Position numbers and translations under genes: made by a program. The notes under the pieces were generated by a model. That model ran no database searches. It was not told the DNA's origin and saw nothing but the letters and a program-made list of their open reading frames with translations. Shown piece after piece: positions 53,088 through 64,000 of a DNA stretch of 64,000 bases. How positions within the stretch are numbered: position 1 is the first letter of the stretch; every line of letters begins with the position of its first letter. The stretch comes from Xylocopa sonorina (taxonomy: Eukaryota; Arthropoda; Insecta; Hymenoptera; Apidae), in assembly GCF_050948175.1 (NCBI RefSeq), contig NW_027490459.1:163454-227453 (forward strand), written 5' to 3'.

Positions 53088-54551
53088 TACAGTTCAAATG
53101 CTTCTTAAAACGCGATATCGCATCTCATTTCTATGTTTCATGGTAAGATATAATATGATTTGCGAAGTGTTATGTATTCCTTGTCTACACTTCAAATGAA
53201 TGTAAATGCGACACTTCCTTGCAAGGAAATAGCGTTTGCAGATGTCTACGTATCGAAGCAATAGTGTTCAAATGCTTCTTAAAACGAGATATTGCATCTC
53301 ATATATATGTTTCATGATAAGATATAATATTCATTGCGAAGTGTTATGCATTCCTCGTATACGATTCAAATGAATGAAAATGCGACACTTCCTTGCAAGG
53401 AAATAGCGTTTGCAGTTGTCTACGTATCGTAGCAATAGAGTTCTTATGATTCTTAAAACGCGATATCGCATCACATTTCTATGTTTCATAGTAAGATATA
53501 ATATGATTTGCGAAGTGTTATGTATTCCTCGTCTACACTTCAAATGAATGTAAATGCGACACTTCCTTGCAAGGAAATAGCGTCTGCAGATGTCTAGGTA
53601 TCGTAGCAATAGATTTCTAATGCTTCTTAAAACGCGATATCGCATCTCATTTCTATGTTTCATGGTAAGATATAATATGATTTGCGAAGTGTCATGTATT
53701 CCTCGTCTACACTTCAAATGAATGTAAATGCGACACTTCCTTGCAAGGAAATAGCGTCTGCAGATGTCTACGTATCGTAGCAATATATTTCTAATGCTTC
53801 TTAAAATGCGATATCGCATCTCATTTCTATGTTTCATGGTAAGATATAATATGATTTGCGAAGTGTCTTGTATTCCTCGTCTACACTTCAAAGGAATGTG
53901 AACGCGACACTTCCTCGCTAGGAAATGGCGTTTGCAGATGTCTACGTATCGTAGCAATGGAGTTCTTATGATTCTTAAAACGCGATATCGCATCTCATTT
54001 CTATGTTTCATGGTAAGATATAATATGATTTGCGAGGTGTTATGTATTCCTCGTCTACACTTCAAATGAATGTAAATGCGACACTTCCTTGCAAAGAAAT
54101 AGCGTTTGCAGATGTCTACGTATCGTAGCAATAGATTCCTAATGCTTCTTAAAACGCGATATCGCATCTCATTTCTATGTTTCATGGTAAGATATAACAT
54201 GATTTGCGAAGTGTTATGTATTCCTCATCTACACTTCAAATGAATGTGAGTGCGATACTTCCTCGCTAGGAAATAGCGTTTGCAGATGTCTACGTATCGT
54301 AGCAATAGCTTTCTAATGCTTCTTAAAACGCGATATGCCATCTCATTTCTATGTTTCATGGTAAGATATAATATGATTTGCGAAGTGTCATGTATTCCTC
54401 GTCTACACTTCAAATGAATGTAAATGCGACACTTCCTTGCAAGGAAATAGCGTTTGCAGATGTCTACGTATCGTAGCAATAGAGTTTTTATGATTCTTAA
54501 AACGCGATATCGCATCTCATTTCTATGTTTCATGGTAAGATATAATATGAT
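53088..54551. repeat. Transition monomers with ggaaatggcg class
   Basis: About 8.5 monomers. The ggaaatggcg mark near 53923 recurs 870 bases later near 54793, and again near 57229. Single variants such as ccttgtctac near 53180 and catcacattt near 53471 appear. No gene is seen. Confidence 0.82.
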
Positions 54552-56987
54552 TTGCGAAGTGTTATGTATTCGTCGTCTACACTTCAAATGAATGTGAATG
54601 CCACACTTCCTCGCTAGGAAATAGCGTTTGCAGATGTCTACGTATCGTAGCAATAGAGTTTTTATGATTCTTAAAACGCGATATCGCATCTCATATCTAT
54701 GTTTCATGGTAAGATATAATATGATTTGCGAAGTGTCTTGTATTCCTCGTCTACACTTCAAAGGAATGTGAACGCGACACTTCCTCGCTAGGAAATGGCG
54801 TTTGCAGATGTCTACGTATCGTAGCAATGGAGTTCTTATGATTCTTAAAACGCGATATCGCATCTCATTTCTATGTTTCATGGTAAGATATAATATGATT
54901 TGCGAGGTGTTATGTATTCCTCGTCTACACTTCAAATGAATGTAAATGCGACACTTCCTTGCAAAGAAATAGCGTTTGCAGATGTCTACGTATCGTAGCA
55001 ATAGGTTCCTAATGCTTCTTAAAACGCGATATCGCATCTCATTTCTATGTTTCATGGTAAGATATAACATGATTTGCGAAGTGTTATGTATTCCTCGTCT
55101 ACACTTCAAATGAATGTGAGTGCGATAGTTCCTCGCTAGGAAATAGCGTTTGCAGATGTCTACGTATCGTAGCAATAGCTTTCTAATGCTTCTTAAAACG
55201 CGATATGCCATCTGATTTCTATGTTTCATGGTAAGATATAATATGATTTGCGAAGTGTCATGTATTCCTCGTCTACACTTCAAATGAATGTAAATGCGAC
55301 ACTTCCTTGCTAGGAAATAGCGTTTGCAGATGTCTAGGTATCATAGCAATAGAGTTCAAATGCTTCTTGAAACGAGATATTGCATCTCATATCTATGATT
55401 CATGATAAGATATAATATTCATTGCGAAGTGTTATGCATTCCTCGTATACGATTCAAATGAATGCAAATGCGACACTTCCTTGCAAGGAAATAGCGTTTG
55501 CAGATGTCTACGTATCGAAGCAATAGAGTTCAAATGCTTGTTAAAACGAGATATTGCATCTCATATCTATGTTTTATGATAAGATATAATATTCATTTGG
55601 AAGTGTTATGCATTCCTCGTCTACGATTCAAATGAATGTAAATGCGACACTTCCTTGCAAGGAAATAGCGTTTGCAGATGTCTACGTATCGTAGCAATAG
55701 AGTTTTTATGATTCTTAAAACGCGATATCGCATCCCATTTCTATGTTTCATGGTAAGATATAATATGATTTGCGAAGTGTTACGTATTCCTCGTCTACAC
55801 TTCAAATGAATGTGAATGCCACACTTCCTCGCTGGGAAATAGCGTTTGCAGATGTCCACGTATCGTAGCAATAGAGTTCTTATGATTCTTAAAACGCGAT
55901 ATCGCATCTCATTTCTATGTTTCATGGTAAGATATAATATGATTTGCGAAGTGTTATGTATTCCTCGTCTACACTTCCAGTGAATGTAAATGCGACACTT
56001 CTTAGCAAAGAAATAGCGTTTGCAGATGTTTACGTATCGAAGCAATAGAGTTCAAATGCTTCTTAAAACGAGATATTGCATCTCATATCTATGTTTCATG
56101 ATAAGATATAATATTCATTGCGAAGTGTTATGCATTCCTCGTCTACGATTCAAATGAATGTAAATGCGACACTTCCTTGCAAGGAAATAGCGTTTACAGA
56201 TGTCTACCTATCGTAGCAATAGAGTTCTAATGCTTCTTAAAACGCGATATCGCATCTCATTTCTATGTTTCATGGTAAGATATAATGTGATTTGCGAAGT
56301 GTTATATATTCCTCGTCTACACTTCAAATGAATGTAAATGCGGCACTTCCTTGCTAGGAAATAGTGTCTGCAGATGTCTAGGTATCGTAGCGATAGAGTT
56401 CTAATGCTTCCTAAAACGCGATATCGCATCTCATTTCTATGTTTCATGGTAAGATATAATATGATTTGCGAAGTGTTATGTATTCCTCGTCTACACTTCA
56501 AATGAATGTAACTGCGACACTTCCTTGCTCGGAAATAGTGTCTGCAGATGTCTAGGCATCGTAGCGATTGCGTTCTAATGCTTCCTGAAACGCGATATCG
56601 CATCTCATTTCTATGTTTCATGGTAAGATATAATATGATTTGCGAAGGGTTATGTATTCCTCATCTACACTTCAAATGAATGTGAATGCGACACTTCCTC
56701 GCTAGGAAATAGCGTTTGCAGATGTCTACGTATCGTAGCAATAGATTTCTAATGCTTCTTAAAACGCGATATCACATCTCATTCCTATGTTTCATGGTAG
56801 GATATAATATGATTTGCGAAGTGTTCTGTATTCCTCGTCTACACTTCAAATGAATGTAAATGCGACACTTCCTTGCAAGCAAATAGCGTTTGCAGATGTC
56901 TACGTATCGAAGCAATGGAGTTCTTATGATTCTTAAAACGCGATATCGCATCTCATTTCTATGTTTCATGGTAAGATATAATATTCA
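54552..56987. repeat. 14-monomer higher-order unit (2436 bp), copy 1
   Basis: Bases 54552-56528 match 56988-58964 at 2436 bases with about 10 substitutions, which is about 99.5% identity. Marks are attcgtcgtctac, ggaaatggcg, ataggttcc, gatagttcctcg, gatatgccatctg, tgcttgttaaaacg and gtgttacgtattcc. The last 459 bases are not shared with copy 2. Confidence 0.9.
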
Positions 56988-58964
56988 TTGCGAAGTGTTA
57001 TGTATTCGTCGTCTACACTTCAAATGAATGTGAATGCCACACTTCCTCGCTAGGAAATAGCGTTTGCAGATGTCTACGTATCGTAGCAATAGAGTTTTTA
57101 TGATTCTTAAAACGCGATATCGCATCTCATTTCTATGTTTCATGGTAAGATATAATATGATTTGCGAAGTGTCTTGTATTCCTCGTCTACACTTCAAAGG
57201 AATGTGAACGCGACACTTCCTCGCTAGGAAATGGCGTTTGCAGATGTCTACGTATCGTAGCAATGGAGTTCTTATGATTCTTAAAACGAGATATCGCATC
57301 TCATTTCTATGTTTCATGGTAAGATATAATATGATTTGCGAGGTGTTATGTATTCCTCGTCTACACTTCAAATGAATGTAAATGCGACACTTCCTTGCAA
57401 AGAAATAGCGTTTGCAGATGTCTACGTATCGTAGCAATAGGTTCCTAATGCTTCTTAAAACGCGATATCGCATCTCATTTCTATGTTTCATGGTAAGATA
57501 TAACATGATTTGCGAAGTGTTATGTATTCCTCGTCTACACTTCAAATGAATGTGAGTGCGATAGTTCCTCGCTAGGAAATAGCGTTTGCAGATGTCTACG
57601 TATCGTAGCAATAGCTTTCTAATGCTTCTTAAAACGCGATATGCCATCTGATTTCTATGTTTCATGGTAAGATATAATATGATTTGCGAAGTGTCATGTA
57701 TTCCTCGTCTACACTTCAAATGAATGTAAATGCGACACTTCCTTGCTAGGAAATAGCGTTTGCAGATGTCTAGGTATCATAGCAATAGAGTTCAAATGCT
57801 TCTTGGAACGAGATATTGCATCGCATATCTATGATTCATGATAAGATATAGTATTCATTGCGAAGTGTTATGCATTCCTCGTATACGATTCAAATGAATG
57901 CAAATGCGACACTTCCTTGCAAGGAAATAGCGTTTGCAGATGTCTACGTATCGAAGCAATAGAGTTCAAATGCTTGTTAAAACGAGATATTGCATCTCAT
58001 ATCTATGTTTTATGATAAGATATAATATTCATTTGGAAGTGTTATGCATTCCTCGTCTACGATTCAAATGAATGTAAATGCGACACTTCCTTGCAAGGAA
58101 ATAGCGTTTGCAGATGTCTACGTATCGCAGCAATAGAGTTTTTATGATTCTTAAAACGCGATATCGCATCCCATTTCTATGTTTCATGGTAAGATATAAT
58201 ATGATTTGCGAAGTGTTACGTATTCCTCGTCTACACTTCAAATGAATGTGAATGCCACACTTCCTCGCCGGGAAATAGCGTTTGCAGATGTCCACGTATC
58301 GTAGCAATAGAGTTCTTATGATTCTTAAAACGCGATATCGCATCTCATTTCTATGTTTCATGGTAAGATATAATATGATTTGCGAAGTGTTATGTATTCC
58401 TCGTCTACACTTCCAGTGAATGTAAATGCGACACTTCCTAGCAAAGAAATAGCGTTTGCAGATGTTTACGTATCGAAGCAATAGAGTTCAAATGCTTCTT
58501 AAAACGAGATATTGCATCTCATATCTATGTTTCATGATAAGATATAATATTCATTGCGAAGTGTAATGCATTCCTCGTCTACGATTCAAATGAATGTAAA
58601 TGCGACACTTCCTTGCAAGGAAATAGCGTTTACAGATGTCTACCTATCGTAGCAATAGAGTTCTAATGCTTCTTAAAACGCGATATCGCATCTCATTTCT
58701 ATGTTTCATGGTAAGATATAATATGATTTGCGAAGTGTTATATATTCCTCGTCTACACTTCAAATGAATGTAAATGCGGCACTTCCTTGCTAGGAAATAG
58801 TGTCTGCAGATGTCTAGGTATCGTAGCGATAGAGTTCTAATGCTTCCTAAAACGCGATATCGCATCTCATTTCTATGTTTCATGGTAAGATATAATATGA
58901 TTTGCGAAGTGTTATGTATTCCTCGTCTACACTTCAAATGAATGTAACTGCGACACTTCCTTGC
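56988..58964. repeat. 14-monomer higher-order unit, copy 2 (partial)
   Basis: The same marks in the same order as copy 1. Differences were noted at 57131, 57288, 57811, 57830, 57847, 58127, 58269, 58437, 58564 and 58722 (positions to within a base or two). The match ends at 58965, where tgcaagg replaces tgctcgg. Confidence 0.9.
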
Positions 58965-61900
58965 AAGGAAATAGCGTTTGCAGATGTCTACGTATCGTAG
59001 CAATGGAGTTCTTATGATACTTAAAACGCGATATCGCATCTCATTTCTATGTTTCATGGTAAGATATAATATGATTTGCGAGGTGTTATGTATTCCTCGT
59101 CTACACTTCAAATGAATGTAAATGCGACACTTCCTTGCAAAGAAATAGCGTTTGCAGATGTCTACGTATCGTAGCAATAGATTCCTAATGCTTCTTAAAA
59201 CGCGATATCGCATCTCATTTATATGTTTCATGGTAAGATATAACATGATTTGCGAAGTGTTATGTATTCCTCATCTACACTTCAAATGAATGTGAGTGCG
59301 ATACTTCCTCGCTAGGAAATAGCGTTTGCAGATGTCTACGTATCGTAGCAATAGCTTTCTAATGCTTCTTAAAACGCGATATGCCATCTCATTTCTATGT
59401 TTCATGGTAAGATATAATATGATTTGCGAAGTGTCATGTATTCCTCGTCTACACTTCAAATGAATGTAAATGCGACACTTCCTTGCTAGGAAATAGCGTT
59501 TGCAGATGTCTAGGTATCATAGCAATAGAGTTCAAATGCTTCTTGAAACGAGATATTGCATCTCATATCTATGATACATGATAAGATATAATATTCATTG
59601 CGAAGTGTTATGCATTCCTCGTATACGATTCAAATGAATGCAAATGCGACACTTGCTTGCAAGGAAATAGCGTTTGCAGATGTCTACCTATCGAAGCAAT
59701 AGAGTTCAAATGCTTGTTAAAACGAGATATTGCATCTCATATCTATGTTTTATGATAAGATATAATATTCATTTGGAAGTGTTATGCATTCCTCGTCTAC
59801 GATTCAAATGAATGTAAATGCGACACTTCCTTGCAAGGAAATAGCGTTTGCAGATGTCTACGTATCGTAGCAATAGTGTTTTTATGATTCTTAAAACGCG
59901 ATATCGCATCCCATTTCTATGTTTCATGGTAAGATATAATATGATTTGCGAAGTGTTATGTATTCCTCGTCTACACTTCAAATGAATGTGAATGCCACAC
60001 TTCCTCGCTGGGAAGTAGCGTTTGCAGATGTCCACGTATCGTAGCAATAGAGTTCTTATGATTCTCATAACGCGATATCGCATCTCATTTCTATGTTTCA
60101 TGGTAAGATGTAATATGATTTGCGAAGTGTTATGTATTCCTCGTCTACATTTCAAATGAATGTAAATGCGACACTTCCTTGCAAGCAAATAGCGTTTGCA
60201 GATGTCTACGTATCGAAGCAATAGAGTTCTTATGATTCTTAAAACGCGATATCGCATCTCATTTCTATCTTTCATGGTAAGATATAATATTCATTGCGAA
60301 GTGTTATGCATTCCTCGTCTACGATTCAAGTGAATGTAAATGCGACACTTCCTTGCAAGGAAATAGCGTTTGCAGATGTCTACGTATCGTAGCAATAGAG
60401 TTTTTATGATTCTTAAAACTCGATATCGCATCTCATTTCTATATTTCATGGTAAGATATAATATGTTTTGCGAAGTGTTATGTATTCCTCGTCTACACTC
60501 CAAATGATTGTGAATGCGACACTTCCATGCAAGGAAATAGCGTTTGCAGATGTCTACGTATCGTAGCAATGGAGTTCTAATGATTCTTAGAACGCTATAT
60601 CGCATCTCAATTCTATGTTTCACGGTAAGATATAATATGATTTGCGAAGTGTTATGCAATCCTCATCTACACTTCAAATGAATGTAAATGCGAAACTTCC
60701 TTGCAAGGAAATAGCGTTTGCAGATGTCTACGTATCGTAGCAATAGATTTCTAATGCTTCTTAAAACGCGATATCGCATCTCATTTCTATGTTTCATGGT
60801 AAGATATAATATGATTTGCGAAGTGTTATGTATTCCTCGTCTACACTTCAAATGAATGTAAATGCGACACTTCCTTGCAAGCAAATAGCGTTTGCAGATG
60901 TCTACGTATCGAAGCAATAGAGTTCTTATGATTCTTAAAACGCGATATCGCATCTCATTTCTATGTTTCATGGTAAGATATAATATTCATTGCGAATTGT
61001 TATGCATTCCTCGTCTACGATTCAAATGTATGTAAATGCGACACTTCCTTGCAAGGAAATAGCGTTTGCAGATGTCTACGTATCGTAGCAATAGAGTTTT
61101 TATGATTCTTAAAACTCGATATCGCATTTCATTTCTATATTTCATGGTAAGATATTATATGATTTGCGAAGTGTTATGTATTCCTCGTCTACACTCCAAA
61201 TGATTGTGAGTGCGACACTTCCTTGCAAGGAAATAGCGTTTGCAGATGTCTACGTATCGTAGCAAAAGAGTTCTTATGATTCTTAAAACGCGATATCGCA
61301 TCTCAATTCTATGTTTCATGGTAAGATATAATATGATTTGCGAAGTGTTATGCATTCCTCGTCTACACTTCAAATGAATGTAAATGCGAAACTTCCTTGC
61401 AAGGAAATAGCGTTTGCAGATGTCTACGTATCGTAGCAATAGATTTCTAATGCTTCTTAAAACGGGATATAGCATCTCATTTCTATGTTTCATGGTAAGA
61501 TATAATATGATTTGCGAAGTGTTATGTATTCCTCGTCAACACTTCAAATGAATGCAAATGCGACACATCCTTGCAAGGAAATAGCGTTTGCAGATGTCTA
61601 CGTGTCGAAGCAATAGCTTTCTAAAGCTTCCTAAAACGCGATATCGCATCTCATTTCTATGTTTCATGGTAAGATATAACATGATTTGCGAAGTGTTATG
61701 TATTCCTCGTCTACACTTCAAATGAATGTGAGTGCGATACTTCCTCGCTAGGAAATAGCGTTTGCAGATGTCTACCTATCGTAGCAATAGTGTTCTAATG
61801 CTTCTTAAAACGCGATATCGCATCTCATTTCTATGTTTCATGGTAAGATATAGTATGATTTGCGAAGTGTTATGTATTCCTCGTCTACACTTCAAATGAA

Positions 61901-64000
61901 TGTAAATGCGACACTTCCTTGCTAGGAAATAGCGTCTGCAGATGTCTAGGTATCGTAGCAATAGAGTTCAAATGCTTCTTAAAACGAGATATTGCATCTC
62001 ATATCTATGTTTCATGATAAGATATAATATTCATTGCGAAGTGTTATGCATTCCTCGTATACGATTCAAATGAATGTGAATGCGATACTTCCTCGCTAGG
62101 AAATAGCGTTTGCAGATGTCTACGTATCGTAGCAGTAGCTTTCTAATGCTTCTTAAAACGCGATATCGCATCTCATTTCTATGTTTCATGGTAAGATATA
62201 ATATGATTTGCGAAGTGTTATGTATTCCTCGTCTACTCTTCAAATGAATGTGAACGCCACACTTCCTCGCTAGGAAATAGCGTTTGCAGATGTCTACGTA
62301 TCGTAGCAATAGAGTTCTTATGATTCTTAAAACGCGATATCGCATCTCATTTCTATGTTTCATGGTAAGATATAATATTCATTGCGAAGTGTCATGTATT
62401 CCTCGTCTACACTTCAAATGAATGCAAATGCGACACTTCCTTGCTAGGAAATAGCGTCTGCAGATGACTAGGTATCGTAGCAATAGAGTTCAAATGCTTC
62501 TTAAAACGAGATATTGCATCTCATATCTATGTTTCATGATAGGATATAATATTCATTGCGAAGTGTTATGCATTCCTCGTCAACGATTCAAATCAACGTA
62601 AATGCGACACTTGCTTGCAAGGAGATAGCGTATGCAGATGTCCACGTATCGTAGCAATAGTGTTCTTATGATTCTTAAAACACGATATGGCATCTCATTT
62701 CTATGTTTCATGCTAAGATACAATATGATTTGCGAAGTGTTATCTATTCCTCGTCTACACTTCAAATGAATGTAAATGCGACACTTCCTTGCAAGGAAAT
62801 AGCGTTTGCAGATGTCTACGTATCGAAGCAATAGAGTTCAAATGCTTCTTAAAACGCGATATCGCATCTCATTTCTATGTTTCATGGTAAGATATAATAT
62901 GATTTGCGAAGTGTTATGTATTCCTTGTCTACACTTCAAATGAATGTAAATGCGACACTTCCTTGCAAGGAAATAGCGTTTGCAGTTGTCTACGTATCGT
63001 AGCAATAGAGTTCTTATGTTTCTTAAAACGCGATATCGCATCTCATTTCTATGTTTCATGGAAAGATATAATATGATTTGCGAAGTGTTATGTATTCCTC
63101 GTCTACACTTCAAATGAATGTAAATGCGACACTTCCTTGCAAGGAAATAGCGTCTGCAGATGTCTACGTATCGTAGCAATAGATATCTAATGCTTCTTAA
63201 AACGCGATATCGCATCTCATTTCTATGTTTCATGGTAAGATATAATATTCATTGCGAAGTGTCATGTATTCCTCGTCTACACTTCAAATGAATGCAAATG
63301 CGACACTTCCTTGCTAGGAAATAGCGTCTGCAGATGACTAGGTATCGTAGCAATAGAGTTCAAATGCTTCTTAAAACGAGATATTGCATCTCATATCTAT
63401 GTTTCATGATAAGATATAATATTCATTGCGAAGTGTTATGCATTCCTCGTCTACGGTTCAAATGAATGTAAATGCGACACTTCCTTGCAAGGAAATAGCG
63501 TTTGCAGATGTCTACGTATCGTAGCAATAGAGTTTTTATGTTTCTTAAAACGCGATATAGCATCTCATTTCTATGTTTCATGGTAAGATATAATATGATT
63601 TGCGAAGTGTTATGTATTCCTCGTCTACACTTCAAATGAACGTGAATGCCACACTTCCTCGCTAGGAAATAGCGTTTGCAGATGTCTGCGTATCGTAGCA
63701 ATAGAGTTCTTATGATTCTTAAAACGCGATATTGCATCTCATATCTATGATTCATGATAAGATATAATATTCATTGCGAAGTGTTATGCATTCCTCTTAT
63801 ACGATTCAAATGAATGTAAATGCGACACTTCCTTGCAAGGGAATAGCGTCTGAAGATGTCTACGTATCGTAGCAATAGATTTCTAATGCTTCTTAAAACG
63901 CGATATCGCATCTCATTCCTATGTTTTATGGTAAGATATAATATGATTTGCGAAGTGTCATGTATTCCTCGTCTACACTTCAAATGAATGTAAATGCGAC
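58965..64000. repeat. Right-hand mixed monomers, more diverged
   Basis: About 29 monomers without a clean large repeat. A 10-monomer echo of the previous block is seen (58029 against 59769 onward). Classes resembling those at 14.6-15.2 kb appear at 60.2-61.5 kb (actccaaatg, gcgaaacttcc). Private substitutions are more frequent than to the left, for example gatattatatg near 61153, gctaagatacaat near 62713 and caatcctcatc near 60657. The array continues past the window edge. No gene is seen. Confidence 0.82.

Larger units (their letters stand above)
1..64000. repeat. 174-bp satellite DNA array, about 368 head-to-tail monomers
   Basis: A single 174-bp monomer repeats without interruption across the window, always in the same orientation. 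The gtctac word that starts the monomer is at 1 and 175 and still in register at 63858, a distance of 367 x 174 minus 1. Four small indels account for that drift. No mobile element, unique spacer or inversion breaks the array. The consensus is 36% GC with 31 C, 32 G and 9 CpG, so CpG is about 1.6 times expectation. Monomers fall into variant classes marked by linked substitutions, and runs of them recur as higher-order repeats. The monomer length is in the range typical of centromeric and heterochromatic satellites of animals and plants. The sequence does not tell which chromosome region this is, and the satellite family was not recognised. Confidence 0.98.

Noticed and set aside
1..64000. About 90 shorter minus-strand ORFs of 60-430 codons
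   Set aside because: All are windows on the same open frame, ended by stops at fixed monomer positions (7, 10, 25, 88, 91, 115 or 145, rarely 49). They begin and end inside monomers and share no start context that differs from the repeat.
1..64000. CRISPR array
   Set aside because: The repeats are 174 bp and directly adjacent, with no unique spacers and no cas genes.
1..64000. CENP-B box or known alpha-satellite
   Set aside because: The length is near 171 bp but the sequence is unlike alpha-satellite as I know it, and no match to the CENP-B box core was found in the consensus.

Overview
The whole 64 kb window is one uninterrupted satellite DNA array. A 174-bp monomer is repeated head to tail about 368 times, always in the same orientation. 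No gene, RNA gene, transposon, CRISPR array or unique sequence was found. Monomer starts (the gtctac word) stay in register from base 1 to base 63858 with a net drift of only -1 base. That drift is fully explained by four small indels: a 2-bp deletion at 28773/28774, a 1-bp deletion at about 45296, and 1-bp insertions at about 47156 and 47642. The consensus monomer is 36% GC and has 9 CpG sites, about 1.6 times the number expected from its base composition. The array is eukaryotic in character (monomer close to nucleosome-repeat length, higher-order repeats, kilobases of near-identical copies). The CpG excess argues for a genome with little germline CpG methylation, as in many insects and other invertebrates. 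The species cannot be named from the sequence, and a centromeric or pericentromeric location is inference only.

Layout: monomers differ by linked sets of substitutions, and runs of distinct monomers recur as larger blocks. Bases 658-5897 are two copies of a 15-monomer (2610 bp) unit with no difference found by eye. Bases 5899-7500 carry a block found again at 16165-17766. Bases 7501-9774 are locally shuffled monomers. Bases 9775-11562 are two identical copies of a 5-monomer (870 bp) unit. From about 12.4 to 50.5 kb a long block order recurs at least five times in full or deleted form, with periods of 55, 25, 28 and 34 monomers. Nested 7-monomer duplications lie at 16969-19419 and 32970-35077. 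Two copies of a 2.8-kb segment lie at 25160-27975 and 30030-32845. A rearranged stretch at 45.3-47.7 kb holds three of the four indels. Right of about 50.5 kb the organisation changes to a 4-monomer (696 bp) period, then to older, more diverged blocks with a 14-monomer repeat, then to mixed monomers up to the window edge.

Because 174 is 58 codons, one minus-strand frame is open through the consensus monomer and gives long apparent ORFs, the largest 833 residues. They are judged non-coding. The same frame is stopped at several fixed monomer positions in common variants, most diagnostic substitutions change the amino acid, and the predicted peptide is a very basic repeat with no recognisable domain. 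Features that may matter biologically are the dyad symmetries in the monomer (a 14-bp palindrome, a 10-bp palindrome and two inverted repeats), the strict 174-bp length, and indels that sit near block junctions.
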